A DNA stretch of 64,000 nt from Phoronis australis (taxonomy: Eukaryota > Phoronida > Phoronidae), in contig NMRA01000142.1 of the NCBI GenBank assembly GCA_002633005.1, positions 351,356 to 415,355 on the forward strand, given 5' to 3'. Under the pieces are notes generated by a model. It was not told where the DNA came from. It was given only the letters and a program-made list of their open reading frames with translations, and searched no databases. This document shows, in pieces, positions 28,031 through 41,700 of the stretch (its first letter is position 1; every line of letters begins with the position of its first letter). Both the position numbers and the translations under genes were made by a program.

Positions 28031-28765
28031 GGTTGACCTCTTATTCAGGCATGAGATGGATGTATGTAGCATGCCATACCCAGTTTGTTTAATTTCTTGG
28101 TTTCTTTGCTAAAAACGTCTTAAAAAGAGTTTCTTACAAAATAGAGGTACCCAAAGATATTGACATGTGGCACTTTAAATTCTGTTGTTGTTGTGCTTCA
28201 ATTGTGAACAGTGTTAGCATGTCCTGTTAAAAAATTGCTTTGAAATTATCATAATTACTAAATGCAGAAAAAGTGGCTTGTTCTGATGGTCTTGGCTAAT
28301 TAATAATTCAATAAGAAGGCCAAGGAATAGTGTCTTGTCAAGCTCACCTTCGAATTGTTTCTCTGCACCTCTCTCAAACACACCCCACAACTTCAGACTC
28401 TTAGATGCTACTACCTGCGTGCAGGCTGAGTTGTTTTTATAAACAGGTTATTTCTGGTCTGTGCCTTCAAGGAACTTACCCATTCTTGTCTGGGACTGGC
28501 ACTTTGATTGTGTATTTTGCTTGTTATGCAATAGGTGTATGGTAGACTGCTGACCCTCACTAGGAAGACTTTCAAAGGAGTCTTTTAAAGAGCAGTGCCT
28601 GATGTACACATTAAGTGGGACTGACTTGTGTATTAAGCAATAGTTTCATTTTGTATCCCTTGTGTGTGGTAGATATTTGATCTCTCCTCCTTTATCTCCA
28701 AATCTACAATGCTAATGTAAAATTGGACAAGACCACACATGTAATTCTCAAATGCATTCACTATA

Positions 28766-29515
28766 AAAATGTATTTGCATGCTCCTTGCTATGCTAATGT
28801 ATAGCAGGAACTAAATGAAAACGCTATTTGAAGATCATCTACGCTAAACAAAGTGCAGTTGTATTCATTGAGAACTTGTAAATATGAAAACAAAAATTCT
28901 GCAAACAGGTGACCTTTGCACTAATCATGTACCAGCTTCACATGATGCAATGTTATTCCCAACACCAGGTCACAATACTTAATGGACACGGCTGGGTGAT
29001 TAACGCTGATCATTTTCTGTGGAGATAGTTCATGGTAGTATAGTTGGCTTACCCGGTAAATAGATAGTTGGCTAACGAAGTGGCAAAAAACTTTAAAATA
29101 TAGTCGTTGAGTTTCTACTGACACACAAAGTTTATTAACTCTAACTACAAGATATGTGATGAATAAAAATATCTGTGGGTTGTGGGTGATTTCATCCAAA
29201 TCATAAACTTTATTGAAGTCTGGACAGCTTTCTGACATAATAGGGTTTCTCTATGAGTAGGCACTGGGTCAGTGACCCAGTAAACAAAACCACAGGGATG
29301 TCCAGCATGGTTATACAAAATAAATTGTTTTGCTGGGACAGTTATAGGTAGTAGAAAATGATTAAATTTGCACTTGGTAAATTTCATGAGAATTAGTTCT
29401 TAAAAACGTTTGTCAATTTTCAACGTACTTCATATTCACATCGTGTTGTGTTTCTTACTAATTTGACCAAGCAATCACAGAGATGAGGAATTAGCGTACA
29501 AGGCCCACTTTAAAA
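28766..29515. repeat. Diverged dispersed repeat, copy 2, with about 390 extra bases
   Basis: The left half (28766-29005) and right half (29395-29515) match consecutive parts of copy 1 at 27228-27645. The intervening 29006-29394 is either an insertion here or a deletion in copy 1. No coding potential is seen. Confidence 0.65.
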
Positions 29516-30500
29516 CAGTTTCACGTTGATTACAGTTTTTCTTTAATTTGTATTTTGAGGTGATGTAGGTCTTAAAAATGTCCAAACTTGACTAACTCAA
29601 AATATATCTCAGTAATGGCTGTTCGGACTCATTTTATGACTTCGCCAAAATATTGTTTTATAATGTATCACTTTTTCATGATGGGCTTTATAATTTTATA
29701 AAAAATTACAGAAATTGCAATGATAATTTAGAAAACTCACAGGGTTTTGAGAGTTCCTCTTGAATATTCATATCAAACTCTTGAATATTCATATCAAACC
29801 AAATTCGGTCATGTAACTGATGCCGTTGTTTTGAATTTAGTGAATATACCGTTTTTGTTCTTTCTCGTTTGCTGAACTTTACTAAAGAGAAATGATCACA
29901 TGACCCTAAAAAGGGCAAAGTTTTATAAATTCAATAATAAAACTCCACAGGTTTTCTACTTTTAAAAATGCATACTTTTGCCGAGTTAAAGTCTACAGTT
30001 TTGTAGAACAGTGCATTACCATGGCATCTGAAAGGTTCATACAAATCGGTGGTTTCTGGGATAACGTGCCTCAGCATTTGCCACGTTTGGATATTTTTCT
30101 AGTGTGCTACTCCTACATACTCCTACATAACTTAACTTGTGCTTGTCTAGTATTTGTTTTGCAGTGGCCTTAATACATATACAAATACAAATTGTATTAT
30201 CAGCATTTTTTACTTTTTTCTTGGTGAACCTAAATGTATAATTGCATTAAATCGGAACTATCACATGTTTCTTTTTAAAATTAAAATTCTCAAAATGTGT
30301 TCTACAATATCAGCAACTTTTTTATTGAAACTATAAACATTTAGTGTTCATTTTTTTAATGAAAGTAAGAGAACAGTACAAAACAGAACGCTAATGTCTA
30401 GGCTTTATTAAAAGTTGTTTAAGGTTAATTTGAGGTGCATGTTCAGTGTGTCAGGTGAAGAATAGAATAAAAGCTCATAAATTGTGCTGTGTTTTTGCAG

Positions 30501-32750
30501 TTTTCACAAAGTGTTACCTAGGAGACGGTTATTGCACGGCCAGTCTTTGAATGAATGCTTGCCAAGAAATTGTAAGTATGATTTGATTATCTTTTAATAA
30601 GGTTTTTATAATACCAATTATAATTCGTTTGGTTTTATGCCATATGAATACTTAATTCAAAACAGTGTCTTTAATTTGAAATGCTATACAACTTGTTTTG
30701 AAAAAGGTGAAATAGTTGGCGTATTTAATTTATATGATATCCTTTTTCTTCACTTATTTATGAAAGCATAAAGTTTGGAAGTAAATAAAGAATTCTTCTT
30801 AGAATTGAATTAAATAAAGAATTTTTATTATAATTGTAACAACACTTACCTTAGTGAACCTCTCAGCCTCTCAATTCCTGTCAGTGCTTGATATTCTTAT
30901 TTTCCAATTTATATCAGACACAGATTTCCAATATTCAGTGCTCGTTTTGCAACTGCAGCTCTGGCTGTTCCTCAAATTCTCCTTTAAATTGATAAAACTT
31001 AATTTGTTCACGAATGCATAGATTTCTCCGAGAGACTGTGGACATGTTAATGCATGCATGCCTTGTTGAATAGTAGCTACCGTGCCAGACATGTGTTACA
31101 GTTAATGCACAACAAGATAATGGATAATACAGGTTGATAATTTCTTGTTATATTCTTATCGTGGGTTCTGTAACTCCGTTGGTATCTCTTTGGCTGAGAT
31201 AGATGCAGTCTGATCTTTAATACAAGGATAAAAGCTCTTGGTGGTTTATTTGTGCAAGGACTGTCTAGATGCTAAGCTTAGAGGCACTGGAGATAAACTG
31301 TCATGTCTGTGTTTATTTAGTTGTGTCAGAAAGTGATTATTCTTTGTGGAAATGGGTTTTTTGAGGTTATAGTAATTGCTGCTGTCCTTGATTTTTTGTC
31401 TGCACTACTTTTCAGTGAGGAAACTGCGTGAATGAACTATGTTTGAAATACATCCTTTGTTCCTATATCACATTTCAACACATCTCGTCAAAAGTTAGTC
31501 ACTTCTCTGATTGTCACGTCTTTATTTTTTCTCAAAAATGTTGTGTAAATCTTATAGGTTCCTAGATCTTAGGTACACTGTCTCATAAATTTCAAGAAGT
31601 GAGTTGAATTCAAAACTTGTAACTATTACTCACCTCATCAGGCAAATCTTACGCTAACAGGATTTGTATGCAAGTGGACAAGAAAGCGTGCACTGTTTAC
31701 CTCAGCGTTTCCAGGGTATTCATGTGCACATCAGAGGCTTGATGGCACCCTCACATATTGAAGTGAGGTAATCCCTATTTGTGGGCTTGGCAGGGTGTAT
31801 TTATGGAGATAATTGGGGTCGTAAACAACACCCATGATAAGCATACTAGTTTCAAAGTAGAAAAGTAGCAAAAGTAAAGCAAACAACTAACGTGACTTTT
31901 TAAAATTGAAAAATAAATGTTTGCCATCTTTGAATTTTTAAAATCAGTGCATTATAAGAGAGATTAGCGAATAGGATTTCTTCACGCGTGTTAATTTGTT
32001 AATTGATTTGGAGGGGTTAATCAGAGTTTGGTTTAAGCTTGCTTAGGCATTGGGGTGACAAAACCCCAAATGTTAGCGTAGGAGCTCACTCAGTGTAGCT
32101 CACAACATAGTGGAAATGCGACTTCTGTTCTTGAAGAATAGTAATTAAGAAAATTTATCAATTGCGTATTTACAAATTTAATAACATAGTTGGTTCTGGT
32201 CTCTGCTTTTTTCAGATGATGTTTTTAGTTGTCCATATTGTTAAAACGAAAAAGTCACCTGATGCCAGCTGAAATTTTGATAGGATTCTTCTTTTTTCCA
32301 GCATCATATTATGCCAGTTGTATTGGGTCATGACCCTTCTAGTCGTTGGCAGACAAGAACCACTTATGCTATCTTTGGTCTAATTTTGTACCTTTCAGTT
32401 GATGTAAACATCATTTTCAAAATATTCCATTGAACACTGGAAAGTATTTTCTCAGTAGTTTGTGCTTGAAGGTTTGTTTGAGGACTAATAATCTTGACTT
32501 TAATTTGCCTTTAGAAGTTATTGAAGCTTCTAAGCATAACTCAATACAGTCAAAATCTCGTCACAATTTCCCTGTGTGAGATTGACAGTAATTAAAACAG
32601 TTTTAACTGCAATTTTATCGCCTTCCTTTATGTGCCTACCTTGCGAGCACTCAAAAGTTATCGTTTTTTCTTGCAGTCTTACTAAATTCCGATGATGTGG
32701 TCGAAAATTTGAAGTCCCTTATGTTTGATTTTGACACTGATCTGGAGGGG
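30501..32750 (+). CDS. TERT: TERT N-terminal exons (30501-30571, 32677-32750)
   Basis: Exon 30501-30571 enters with one base completing a codon and reads FHKVLPRRRLL onward. It ends in phase 1 and joins exon 32677-32750 (LLNSDDVVENLKSLMF...), which ends in phase 0 at a strong gtaagt donor. The order (Y/F)xxVLPxxxxL followed by an acidic FxxL helix is compatible with the start of the TERT TEN domain, but similarity is weak. Assignment depends mainly on continuous phase into the next TERT exons. An upstream exon ending in phase 2 and carrying the start codon must exist. Confidence 0.55.
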
Positions 32751-35700
32751 GTAAGTGTGGCATGTTGAATGTATCCCAAAATGTAAATAGCGGAAAATAG
32801 GTGGTAAAATTTCGTTGTTTAGGCCATCCTCTTCAATTTGGTCATTTGGGTTTATAGAACTTGCTTAATGTGACATTTTCATAATTTAAGCTTTCAGTTA
32901 GAAGCTAAATTTTCATATGCAACATGAATGTTAAGCTATATTCGTGTGAAATAGTTGTATTTGTTTTAAGGTTATGGAAACTGTTACAAAATTGTCGGAC
33001 ACTAATTTGTTATCTGTTGTCCATGATTATATTGTTTGTTTTTGTCATTAAAATCAAAACAACCATTCACTGAAAAATCTACGTTCTCATGTCTAATTAT
33101 GGCTATGCCAAATGCTCCATAAGTTGAGTGTTAAAACTTAGTGGTTCCTAAGTGATGTTAATGTGGTCATATTTAAAGAGAAGCAAAGTTTCATAGCTGA
33201 TGTCTCTTTGACATTTCATGGGTTTTTCAAGACTGGCCTCTGTAGATCACAGGTGGGATATTTGCATTTTAGGTAGTTGTTTATCTTCTTTATAAGGGTC
33301 ACATTTCTTCAAATACAATTTTTAAGTGCAAAAAAATTTAAGTTCTTGGTTCTCATGTAACTACAGCCTCTCTTTACATCTTGTTCACAATATGTTTTTC
33401 TGATCAAAGATTCTAAAAGCAGATGGTTCTGTGGGTTGAAATTTAGAACTTAGCATGATATTTGGAGAAACAAGACTCTTGGTAATGAAGTTCAGCAGTT
33501 ACCCACTTAGTGTTGGGACATCACCTTAGTTAAGACTGCACAATTTTCGATTTACATTATTTCAGAAATCAAAACTATGGTTACGTGCCAGCAGTTCTGG
33601 ACACAGTGATGGCGGACAAGTGAAATATTATTCTATTTTTGTCCATAAAATATAAGCGGCACCAAATTAACAATTTCCCCGAGTTCAAGCTCTTTTCCAT
33701 GGCTACCAGTAGACCGTAATTTTGAAAAAATGTGGACATTCATAACAACAAATGGAAGCCCTTGAAAAATGAACAATGCAATTTTGGCAATTATTTTTGT
33801 CTGAAATATGCGAGATTTTATGGTATGTGATTATTCTTCATCAGTTGCATAACTCGTATTGATTTATGTAAGAAGTTCTTAGTTTTTTATAAATTTAGGG
33901 CTCTGTGGCAGGCTGCATCAACAGTCCCAAATAGGGACTCCACTGAGTTTCCTAAATCTTTCGCGTATTTGTTTTGTTCTTTATTCACAGATGTAATATT
34001 TTTCAATTATTTCATCTTTATTACGAGCTCCTCTTTAACTAGTGACATTTTCTAATAATATTACTAGAAACTGAGCCCTTGACTGAATCTAAATAATTAA
34101 AAACTTAGTCCTTAAACTGGGGGCGTTGCATGAAAAGATTCCTATATTGAGACTTCAACGCACAGTTCACTGCTTGATTTGCATAAAAGCCAAACATTGG
34201 CTTAGTAATGATACTCAAACAGCATAAAAAGGACAATCAGTGTTGTCACAAGTCCACAAATCCGCAGGGAACTTAGAGGAATCCCTGTTTGGAACTGTTT
34301 CATGGTACCTGTTGATTGTGTAATTGAGAATGGACTGCCCTTGATCACAAGAGATTCTTTGTCATAACCTCTTATGCTTTGTTCCAGGGCGCAAGGGAAC
34401 TACCAGAATCTTTCTTCCCCCTGTTGCAATTATTGTTGGAAAATCACAAGTAATTATTACTTTTGATAGTTTTATAACATAATATAAGATTTTGTTGTTA
34501 ATGTTCAAAAACAGACTCTCTTTGTTCTGTACGCATCGCATACAAATGAGGATATAGAATAGAATGTAAAGTGTACAATGATGATAAGCAGAGATATTGT
34601 CATGAGCCATGAAGATGTCTAGTAATGGATCGAGGGCCTGTTTCACTGTTGGGTGACCTTTTTCAGTCGTATTCCTGATTTACACACCCAGTGGCAAGTG
34701 TTTAGTTATGTCTTCTTTCTGAGATTTAAACCAAAGTTAGGTGAGACCTTGATTTTGGAAAATTACCAGCTTTTGTTTTGAGTGAAACGCTGACAAATTT
34801 AAGTTATGGCTCAAGTTAAAAAAAAAGGTTTTAGAAGTTATGATATTTTAGTGAAACAGGTCTCTGAATATTGATAAGCTCATGATTCAACTTTGCTCAC
34901 AGTTTCCAATAACTTTTGCTGTAATTTGAAACTAATTTAATTCATTTTTTAAAGCAGTTGTTAACAACACAGAAGCCAGGTCTCTGCCAGACACGAAATT
35001 CAAGTCTTAGTCACTTAAAGTAGAAATTGCAGGCTTACTACTTATCTCTGTAATTCCTTGGCTAAATTAGAAACAAAGTTAGCAACAAAGATGTGAGTTT
35101 GAAGTAGCTTGAACATTGCTGAATGTTTTTAAGTACGAGTTTTGTAGCAAAAATTTAGGGGAAAATCGCTAATTTTCTCTCAGTGCAGTGGCTGCTTCTG
35201 GGGTTATGTGTCTCGAAAATTGCGTCACCCTTTGTTGGTGTACTTGGTCAGCAAGAATCCCTCCCTGAATAGGTCCCGGGAGTGTCTAGGAAACCAAGGG
35301 AGCGTTGCGCAATTTTTGTAGTCATTATTACCCTGTAGAAAGAGCCAGACAGCTCCATTACCCTGGGAGAAACTTTTTATAAATTTGAGAAGTTTTAAAT
35401 TAAAATCAGCAAATTTGTAGCTTGGATTTTGTTCTGTTTTATAATTAAAGAGTTCCGCTTGCACTATAGGAAAATGAAATATGGAAGTATTCTCAATTAC
35501 TACTGCCCTTACCAAAACAGTAAAGCACGGCGTTCATTGCAAGCACAACCAATGAAATCCCTTATCCAGAAATACTGCAGTCACCAACAGGTATGTTAGC
35601 CATAATTTTTTCTGGTCTTGGTTTACTTCTTTGTGTGTTAGCAGGATCGCACAATTTATAAATTGTTTTGAATGGATTTCTTTGACATTTGTGTGAGAGG

Positions 35701-38700
35701 TCAGAGATTTTGGTTGTGTCAGTTGGCCTTGCGAAGGAAAAACAGCAAAAGAGATGTCTTTCAATGACACACAAAGATATGATAACACCATTTGATGCAA
35801 ATGATTTAGAAGTGCAGCTGCAGATATTGGATAGATTATGCTGATTTGGTAAATTGTTAACTTCTGGGAGTGCATGTTGCTACATTGATAAGTGGAACGA
35901 TAAGTAGAGCTTTTTACCAAATTGTGTGTAAAGGTTACGCAGTCAGCCAGCAAACATTTGAGGTTCTCGGGTGATAGATATAAAATCATCTTGTGCTGGC
36001 GTAGTTCAAAACTGAAGCAGGGAAATTCCTGTGTATTATTTCATGTTTATTTTATTTGTGTAGCTTGAACTTGTCTATTTGATTTGCAGGTGTTTCTTTT
36101 CGTAAGAAAATGCGTCTACAGTGTTGTACCTCTTGACCTATTTGGATCAAAGAGAAACAGAACAGTCTTCTTAAAGCGTATCCTTGACAAAAACACAAAA
36201 AGCAGACGTCATTTCAGAAAAAAGGTGGCTATGAATCAATTGACCCGCATGGCCTTGCATCTATGGGTTAATTGTTTAGGACCAATGGGGCATGTTAGTC
36301 AAATGTCTGCCCTTTTTCGATTCAAATTTTGGACGGTGACATTCAAATATACGTGATTTCATCTGCTATCTCAATATAAGTTATCCGATTAGTGATTGGT
36401 CGGAATAGCTAAATGCATTTCAATTTTAACCAAGTTGTCAGATGTGTATTTTCATAATCGCTAAAATTGTTGTTTTCGCCAGCTGCTCTGCATTGAGGTT
36501 GTATTAGGTTCTGAAAGCAATGCATGCTATTCAAGACAAAATGAGGCAAAACTGTGACAGTTTTAGTGCACCCAGGGGCCTGAGGCGGGGGAGGGGGGTG
36601 CCCCCAAAATTATCCCTGAAAATTCATTGATTACTATTCATATTGCCCTTCAGTTTATAGTTGAGTTCAAGTATTGCCTTTCCTTGATGTGCTCAGGTAC
36701 CAGAGAATTTATTTCTCTCGGTCTTCATGAGAGCTTCACACTTGGCCGATTGATGACCAAAGTTAAGGTAAGAAATTTTGTGCCCCACTCCTCGGTATTT
36801 GTGAACTCATCGAATTATTGGTTGAATTGTTTTAGGTATTTGTAATGTCCAGTTGTTATTTTTTTTTGTTTAATCAGACAAGATAAAGCTCAAAATATTT
36901 AAAGTTATCGCTAAAAGTGTTTAGTGGCCAAAAATGCATAGTTTGTTCTCGCCTGTACTCGACTCAGAAAAAAGCACCAACTCAAGCCTTAGAACTTCTT
37001 ATTGAAAAGCACCACAAAGGCACTGAAATTCATGAGATTTGTATACCTCAATCACACAGAGTTACTTCTGAAAGTCAGGCAGCAGCTCTGTTTTGTTGCA
37101 TTATTTCCAAACTCTGGTATTAAGTCAGGCAGTTTAATGCAATGTTTTGTTTACAGGTCTCTGATTGTCATTGGTTGAGAAAGTGTTCCCATGGAAACTG
37201 CGCTTTGGCTGTGTTTCTGTGGTGGTTGTTAACAACATTTGTATCAACACTTCTGAAGGTAATATTCTGTCAAGACCATAAACAAAATTTAAATGCGTCC
37301 ATATTTCACTATTTGGATTAATGAAATGTTTTATTTCAAATTTCCAGGTAAGCCAATTTCTGCGCCTGCCTCAGTCCTTTCCACGTAGACTGTTTATCAT
37401 AATTTTTTATTTCCATTAATTATATGCTCAGCACGAAAACAAATCTATAGTTTTATAATTTAGACACATGTAAATAAAATTTAAAGTGAGTCGTTTTACT
37501 TCATTGTGATCCTGCAGTCATATTTCCACCTGACGGTATCATGTGTCTACCACAACCTGGTGTTTTACTATCGAAAGACCGTCTGGAGGCAGATGGTGCT
37601 CATTGCAACCAAAGGTATGACTATCGTTGGCTGTTATTTTATTGTTAAACTGATGGTAAAAACTGAGTTGATGAGAAAATGTGGATGATGGCAAAGCATA
37701 GTTGTTATGAAACAATAGAAGTCATGTGACAATATTAGACTTATCTCATTGGACACCAACAATATGATGAGTAGTGTCTACATATAATTCAGTTTCGTTT
37801 CACTAAAAATTATATTCAGTGCTCCTTCGTCTGTAAAATTACTTTCAAAGGTACATTTTGTAACCTATAATAACAATTTTAAATTTACAATGGAATTCCG
37901 AAATCTTGCCCATAAGAATGTTTTAATTGCTGTATCATGCACTTTTAAAGTTCAATACCATCGTTATCTGTAAATGGCTTCAAAGGCAAAAATTTCATTT
38001 TTTGGAATGTTTTTCTTGATTTATTACTCTATTTTATATGAATTTATTTACTAAATTTGCATTAAATCATGTTTGTTTAACTTGACTTAATTGGAATTTT
38101 GTGACAAGTTGTTTTCTGTTTATCGTGTGTTTATATTTCGGTAAAATCTTTGTTTGTACTCGGTATATTTTATGGAGTATATTGTTCTTCCAGATTTATT
38201 AAAAACAAAGATGTTCAAACAAATATCCCAAGTAAGTTATTTTTCAAATTTACGTACAAATTATTTACCTTTTCGATCAATTAAGCCAAAACTGCAGGAT
38301 CTCCTTGGTTATCAACTACCCAGGACGTTCGCAGTGTTTTGTTTTCTGGTGAAATATGTTCCATTAGCAGAGCATACCCTAAGTGGTTTTCAACAGTGTT
38401 ATGACTGGTGTAAACACTTAATGAAAGAACATGTAGTAACCATTGTGCTTTTTCTGTAACAGTGCTTCCCTCTTTTGGAGTTGAAGGATAAATTGTGATT
38501 TGAAAAAGAAGCCTGAAGGTTTTGAAATGTCAGGCACGTCGCTTTCATTGGGACAGGAGAGCTGTGCATTAACCCATTGTCTGATTAATTTGTGTCCGCA
38601 ATGTTTCCCAGTGGACATCAGTGAAATTTTGATGTTTATGAATCATTGAAAGTGAAGAATCTTGTGAGTCTTCTTCTATTAATTTGATCTGTATTGATAT

Positions 38701-41700
38701 TTTGAGTCATAATAATCACAACTTACTTTCTACAGGTTGAGGCCTCTAAAGCAATAAACAGCAAGATATCTCTTGGCCTGGCCAAACTGAGGTTCACTCC
38801 CAAACAGAAGTCTCTACGACCAATTGTTTCCTATCGCCACATTTTTCCTGGACAGTCTGTAAGCTACTTCATTTATTTTAATTTTTGTTGTTTCCTACTT
38901 CAAATACAAATCCCGTATCACATACAGTTATCTTGAACAATTTGCTCTTACTCGAGTTGGATTTTTGCTTAACTCAGTCGGCTCTTCTGGTAACTTAAAA
39001 GTCAGATTTCATGTTAGTTGGATCTGACTTATGTGTGTGCTACAATATGCGTGTATTTAGACCCATGGATCTGTATGATTGCGTATTAATGTGTTTTTTT
39101 CAAAGAAAAAATTGCTCAGATTTTTTCATATGCAGGCACACACCTAAGCTTCACGAGTAGACAAAGACGGCCCTCCTTTGTGTATGTTGTGTAAAATGAC
39201 TTTTGTTGCGACTCCATCAATTCGTCACTATGTCTTAAGCGGGTTATTAATGTGCGCTTCTCCATTCCTAGTATTTTTATTTAATAGTTAGTGTTAGATT
39301 GGTTACATGACAACGTCTACCATTTTGCAATGGATAAGTCAAGTTTCACTGGTGAATAACATTTAACAGCTTAGCTCCTTCATTTAATAGTGTTTCATTA
39401 CACAGATGCTTACATGTAATTCTGAATTAAAGCTGCAGCTTCACATTCTGGGCTCCACTATTCAGAATTCAAAGTGGGTGGGGTATTAAAACAGATATCT
39501 ACTTAGCCAGCACTATAAACCCTAAGATGTGTTTAGTTACACAGTGCAACTGTCACATTTGTGTGACTAAGACCTGCTTTCACTGACCTTGCTTGTCAAT
39601 TTCAAAAGGCCTGTTGTATGTGAAAGACACCCATTATTTACTAAAAGTTGTATGCTACTATATGGACTAGTTACCCGATCCAAGCCCAAAATGACATATA
39701 GGCGAATGGGTCGGAGTACGCGCATGCACGGTATAAATTAGGCTAAGTTCAGGCTTCACTTAAATTCTTCTTGCAACCTTATTTCGATTTCTATTTTGTT
39801 GCCTTATTTGTCTCTAGTTTGAACATGAATTACCAGCATCTGTATTGATTTTCTTTTTGTCTTGAGGTTTGTGTGAACACAAAACTGAGGAACCTGTTCC
39901 ATGCTTTGAAATTCAAAAAGGTAAGAACTGCTATCAGTTTACAGCTTACTACAGGATATGGTTTCTTGTAAAAGTGAATTGTACTGAACAGTAGTGTAGA
40001 CTTTGCTTGTACTCGTTCACATGACGACCGCGCCATGAATACTTGCTCGTCTGCACAGGAGCACAGAAAACGGGTCTGCTAGCTTGGAGAGGAATAAAGA
40101 AGTTTTATTACTTTATTCCTTTATTTCAATCTGAGTGGCTAGTGCAAAGGCCACTTATAGCCCACGAATAGTTTCTGGATGTTTGTTATCCAAGTTTGCT
40201 TCATGAATATTTGCTACCTGTGAACCTTCAATGTGTCCTTCAATCCAACACAACCCAGAAATCAAATGAATGCGGTACTGCAGTCTAATTAAAAATGCTG
40301 AAAAATTTGCTGGATAGCGGAACAAAAACAAAAAAATTAATTTCCAACATTATTTTTTGGTAATATTTGGATGATGTTGGTACACAAGTGATAGTTTTTC
40401 TCATTTATGATGTCTGCTGTCACAGTGTTAAATTTTATGCTTTGTATACTAAATGGTAACAGTTTGTCTTTCAAATGTGTACATGACATGAAATTGCCAT
40501 TTACATTGAATACCCACCTGGACCGACTCATTATCCAGCCAGTCCAGTCACCTCATTTCCACATCTTGCATTGCTTGTATCACAAGTCTATTCAGGTGAA
40601 GATAACTGAGCCCAGTCTGCTTTCCTTATCAGTCGCGGAGCTGAAGTCGGTGTAATAATTTTGACAAAATTCAGTGAAAACCCAGTTACAGTGAACTGAT
40701 TTTTATGATTGGTACACCAACTTTGGTTACTTTTTTATGTTTTACATGTTTGTGGAATCGTTAATTCTTGAAAATGTGTAGTTTTTTAAAAAGCAGTTTT
40801 ATATTTTGATAGGCAGGGCTGTTTATTACATTTTATGACCATGCTCGCAACGTTCGATTAATTGTGTTCGTGCATGGAAATACATTTTCAAAGAATATCG
40901 CTGACTGAAATTAAGTTCAGGCGCTTCCGGCTTAGCGCTGCTCATATAGTGGCCGGGTTATCTGGACCTTTTCAGTACGTTCATTTGGTTGATGTAAAAG
41001 TCAGTGTACTTGCATTGAGAAATTCATGTAATGAGTCTTAATTTCACACAGGATGCATTACAGACAGTCTTTTAAAGATCCATTGCGTTCGAGTTGGCTT
41101 AATGAATTAAACTCCAATCACAAGGTTTTATTTCGGCAACTTGAGCAGTATGAACTTAAGACTGTCTGCAATGCACGATGTCAGATTTTCAACATTACAT
41201 GGACATGTAAGCTTCGGTCTCTATAATGTTGTAGTGTGTTTTATAGTCCATGAAGATTGTAGCTCTCTGTCCCTGTGGCAGCAGTAATTATATAACCTTG
41301 TTTTTTAAGTCATATCTATTTTCAATTATTTTCAGAAAGCCATGCCTGGCCTATGTGGCTATGGAATAGAAAATGTAGACCAAGTATATCCAGTTTGGAG
41401 AGACTTTGTGAGGAAGCTTAAAGAAAGAAATGACAGAAGGTACCATGAATGTATCAATGATTTTGCTGATGGACTTTTATCATGCTTCTGTCCCTGTTTT
41501 GCACTAGTGGCATGGGTTTTTTATTGTGTCTCCTGAGGGGTTAAACCCCCTTTAAATTTCAGTTGATTCACCGTGACTGTTTTATTTTTCCGTGATGTTT
41601 GAACTGTCATTCATAATTTTTTGTGTAAAATTATACATCGTAATTCATGGACTGTTAAAACCGGTGTATTCAGCTGCTGATTATTTTACGTTAGTATCAT

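Larger units (their letters stand above)
25528..30500. other. Spacer between the divergent giant gene and TERT, no gene recognised
   Basis: AT-rich non-coding sequence with short chance ORFs only. It contains an 11-base G run near 26490 and two pairs of diverged repeats, described separately. The promoter and first coding exon of TERT should lie here but could not be identified. An ATG in a good context (accATGGca) at 30021 opens a 50-codon ORF, but its phase gives no convincing splice into the 30501 exon. Confidence 0.5.

Noticed and set aside
30021-30173. ATG in a strong context opening a 50-codon ORF, candidate TERT first exon
   Set aside because: The only donor in the required phase (ctagt followed by gtgcta) is poor, and the sequence does not resemble a TERT N-terminus.
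33566-33619. Splice-flanked 54-base open segment (KSKLWLRASSSGHSDGGQ) with phase 0 at both ends, a candidate extra TERT exon
   Set aside because: It overlaps the start of a dispersed repeat also present near 27.7 kb, and shows no resemblance to TERT. Phase 0 on both sides makes it neither required nor excluded.
35534-35989. Minus-strand ORF of 151 codons antisense to a TERT exon
   Set aside because: It overlaps the confirmed exon 35521-35590 on the other strand, has no domain resemblance and unremarkable composition.
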